Assembly: GCF_013870525.1 (NCBI RefSeq) | Contig: NZ_JACBXD010000047.1 | Location: forward strand, 1 to 61,177 | Direction: 5' to 3' | DNA: 61,177 nt | DNA from: Amycolatopsis pittospori | GTDB taxonomy: Bacteria > Actinomycetota > Actinomycetes > Mycobacteriales > Pseudonocardiaceae | Part shown: one piece after another, positions 59,858 to 61,177 of the stretch | How positions within the stretch are numbered: position 1 is the first letter of the stretch | Layout: each line of letters begins with the position of its first letter | Notes under the pieces: generated by a model | The model's input: the letters and a program-made list of their open reading frames with translations, nothing else | What the model was told of the DNA's origin: nothing | The model's database searches: none | Translations under genes and position numbers: made by a program

Positions 59858-61177
59858 CTAGCGTTTCCCGTCGGTCCTGCGGGGCAGGTCCCACGGGTTG
59901 TTCTCCTGCAACGGCTCCGGTAGCAGGGCGTCGGGGAAGCCTTGCCACGCGATCGGCCGCAGGAACCGCTCGATCGCGGCGGTGCCGACCGAAGTGCTCG
60001 TCGGCGCGGTGGTCGCCGGGTAAGGACCACCGTGTTCCTGTGCCCAGGTGACCGTGACGCCGGTCGGCCAGTCGTTCCACAGCAGACGGCCGGCGACGCG
60101 GGTCAGCGAGGGAAGCACGCCGCGAATCCAGTCCACATCGGACTCTTCACCTTGGATGGTCGCGGTGAGCCCGGGTTCCATCACGCCGAGCAGACTGATC
60201 AGTTCGGCCTGGTCGGTGTAGGTGACGATCAGCGACGCCGGGCCGAAGCACTCCTCGCGGACGGTGTCCGCGTCGGCCAGGAAGTCCTTGCCCGTGGTGG
60301 CGAGCAGGGTCGCACCGTGCGAGATCCCTTCCGCACCAACGGATTCAGAGACGACCTCGACGCCGGGGACGTCACGCAGTTTCGCCAGTCCGTCGGCGAA
60401 TCCGGCCGCGATGCGCTCGTTGAGCATCGGCTGCGCCGGGATCGTCGAGACGGCCTCGCGCAGCACGTCTTCGAGCCCGTGGCCCTCCGGGAGGAACAGC
60501 AGACCCGGCTTCGTGCAGAACTGCCCGGCACCGAGGCTGAACGAGCCCGCGTAGCCCTTGGCGATCGCCTCGCCGCGGGCCTCGATCGCCGTCTGGGTCA
60601 CGACCACCGGGTTGACGCTGCCGAGTTCGCCGTAGAACGGGATCGGCGACGGCCGTGAGGTCGCGATGTCGAACAGCGCGCGCCCGCCCGGGACCGACCC
60701 GGTGAACGACGCCGCCTGGATCCGCGGGTCCTTCAGCGCGGTGACGCCGTTCTGCTGGCCGTAGATGACCGCGAAGATCCCTTCCGGGGCACCGGCCCCG
60801 ACCAGCGCCTCCCGCAGGACCTCGCCGGTGCGCGCGGACAGTTCGGGGTGCCCTGAGTGCGCCTTGAGCACGACCGGGCACCCGGCGGCGAGCGCAGAAG
60901 CCGTGTCGCCTCCCGCGACGCTGAACGCGAACGGGAAGTTGCTGGCGGCGAACACCAGCACCGGCCCGATCGGCGTCAGCAGACGGCGGATGTCCGGCCG
61001 CGGTCCCATCGGCCACGCGGCGTCCGCGTGGTCGACGGTGGCGCCGAGGAACGAGCCGTCGGCCAGCACTTCGCCGAACAGGCGCAACTGGAACGTCGTG
61101 CGCTTCAGTTCCCCCTGCAGCCGCGGCGCGGCCGGCAGGTGCGTCTCCTCGTTGGCCAACGCGATCAGCTCGTCGGC
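59858..61177 (-). CDS. Aldehyde dehydrogenase (NADP+), 2,5-dioxovalerate/alpha-ketoglutarate semialdehyde type, 5' end outside window
   Basis: Aldehyde dehydrogenase superfamily member; about 439 C-terminal residues are present and the frame is open to the window edge, so the true start lies beyond 61177. It begins in the typical ALANEETHLPAAPRLQGELK region. NADP-binding and catalytic features are FAASNFPFAFSVAGGDTASA, LKAHSGHPELS, the Glu in YGELGSVNPVVV and the nucleophile Cys in GAGQFCTKPGLL. This subgroup oxidises 2,5-dioxopentanoate to 2-oxoglutarate in the breakdown of uronic, aldaric and pentonic acids, which fits a neighbouring uronan lyase. A dihydrodipicolinate-synthase-like dehydratase would be expected upstream. 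Confidence 0.9.
   Translation of the reverse strand, partial: ADELIALANEETHLPAAPRLQGELKRTTFQLRLFGEVLADGSFLGATVDHADAAWPMGPRPDIRRLLTPIGPVLVFAASNFPFAFSVAGGDTASALAAGCPVVLKAHSGHPELSARTGEVLREALVGAGAPEGIFAVIYGQQNGVTALKDPRIQAASFTGSVPGGRALFDIATSRPSPIPFYGELGSVNPVVVTQTAIEARGEAIAKGYAGSFSLGAGQFCTKPGLLFLPEGHGLEDVLREAVSTIPAQPMLNERIAAGFADGLAKLRDVPGVEVVSESVGAEGISHGATLLATTGKDFLADADTVREECFGPASLIVTYTDQAELISLLGVMEPGLTATIQGEESDVDWIRGVLPSLTRVAGRLLWNDWPTGVTVTWAQEHGGPYPATTAPTSTSVGTAAIERFLRPIAWQGFPDALLPEPLQENNPWDLPRRTDGKR

Overview
The window is about 61 kb of very GC-rich, densely coding actinobacterial DNA. GTG and TTG starts are common and TTA codons are rare. There are three large BTAD (SARP/AfsR-type) regulators, ECF sigma factors, secreted glycoside hydrolases and an arabinan-type cell-envelope locus, but no mycolic-acid genes. 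The intergenic palindromes (cores GTCCGTGAAGGCCTCCTT and TCGTGAGTG) fit what I recall of Amycolatopsis. My best guess is therefore Amycolatopsis or a close relative in the Pseudonocardiaceae; this is inference, not a database result. I see no rRNA, tRNA, CRISPR array, transposase, prophage, PKS or NRPS.

Layout. 1-7 kb: the end of an FtsX-type ABC permease, a small unknown gene, then a minus-strand signalling operon (NarL-type histidine kinase, LuxR-type response regulator, AfsR-like BTAD/NB-ARC/TPR regulator) and a YjbR protein. 7-17.7 kb: a secreted GH97 enzyme overlapping a GDSL/SGNH hydrolase; a FAD oxidoreductase plus cyclopropane-synthase-like methyltransferase pair resembling the two-step route to 10-methyl fatty acids; a secreted serine hydrolase; an ECF41/SigJ-like sigma factor; and a secreted GH16 protein divergent from its probable GntR/UTRA regulator. 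17.7-28.9 kb: a RecB-like nuclease-helicase coupled to a 98-residue protein, a second BTAD regulator, a dehalogenase-like hydrolase, a ShbA-like sigma factor, a PucR-type regulator and two unknown proteins.

29-50.4 kb is the most coherent block and looks like a cell-envelope arabinan/glycan locus. It holds a DUF3068 protein, a methyltransferase, a GT4 glycosyltransferase, a condensation-fold acyltransferase, a 59-residue DUF2613 protein, a GT-C membrane protein, a flippase, an AftD-like arabinofuranosyltransferase, a second methyltransferase, another multi-spanning membrane protein, an anchored VWA/solute-binding protein, a GGDEF protein with a degenerate EAL domain, a secreted hydrolase and a P450. 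The gene set resembles the mycobacterial Rv0221-Rv0236c region. 50.5-61 kb: a SAV_2177-type methyltransferase, a small secreted NTF2-like protein, the third BTAD regulator, two alpha/beta hydrolases, a Tat-exported PL8 polysaccharide lyase and the 3' part of a 2,5-dioxovalerate-type aldehyde dehydrogenase.

The structure not explained by genes is a set of intergenic palindromes in at least three sequence families. They occur alone as strong hairpins after genes. At 14.6-14.9 kb and 56.9-57.2 kb they are nested: the two arms of one palindrome are pushed about 0.3 kb apart and enclose other complete palindromes. Other recurring themes are TTA codons in regulators and the GH97 gene, several apparently leaderless starts, and a GGTAAC/T motif at promoters of the envelope locus.
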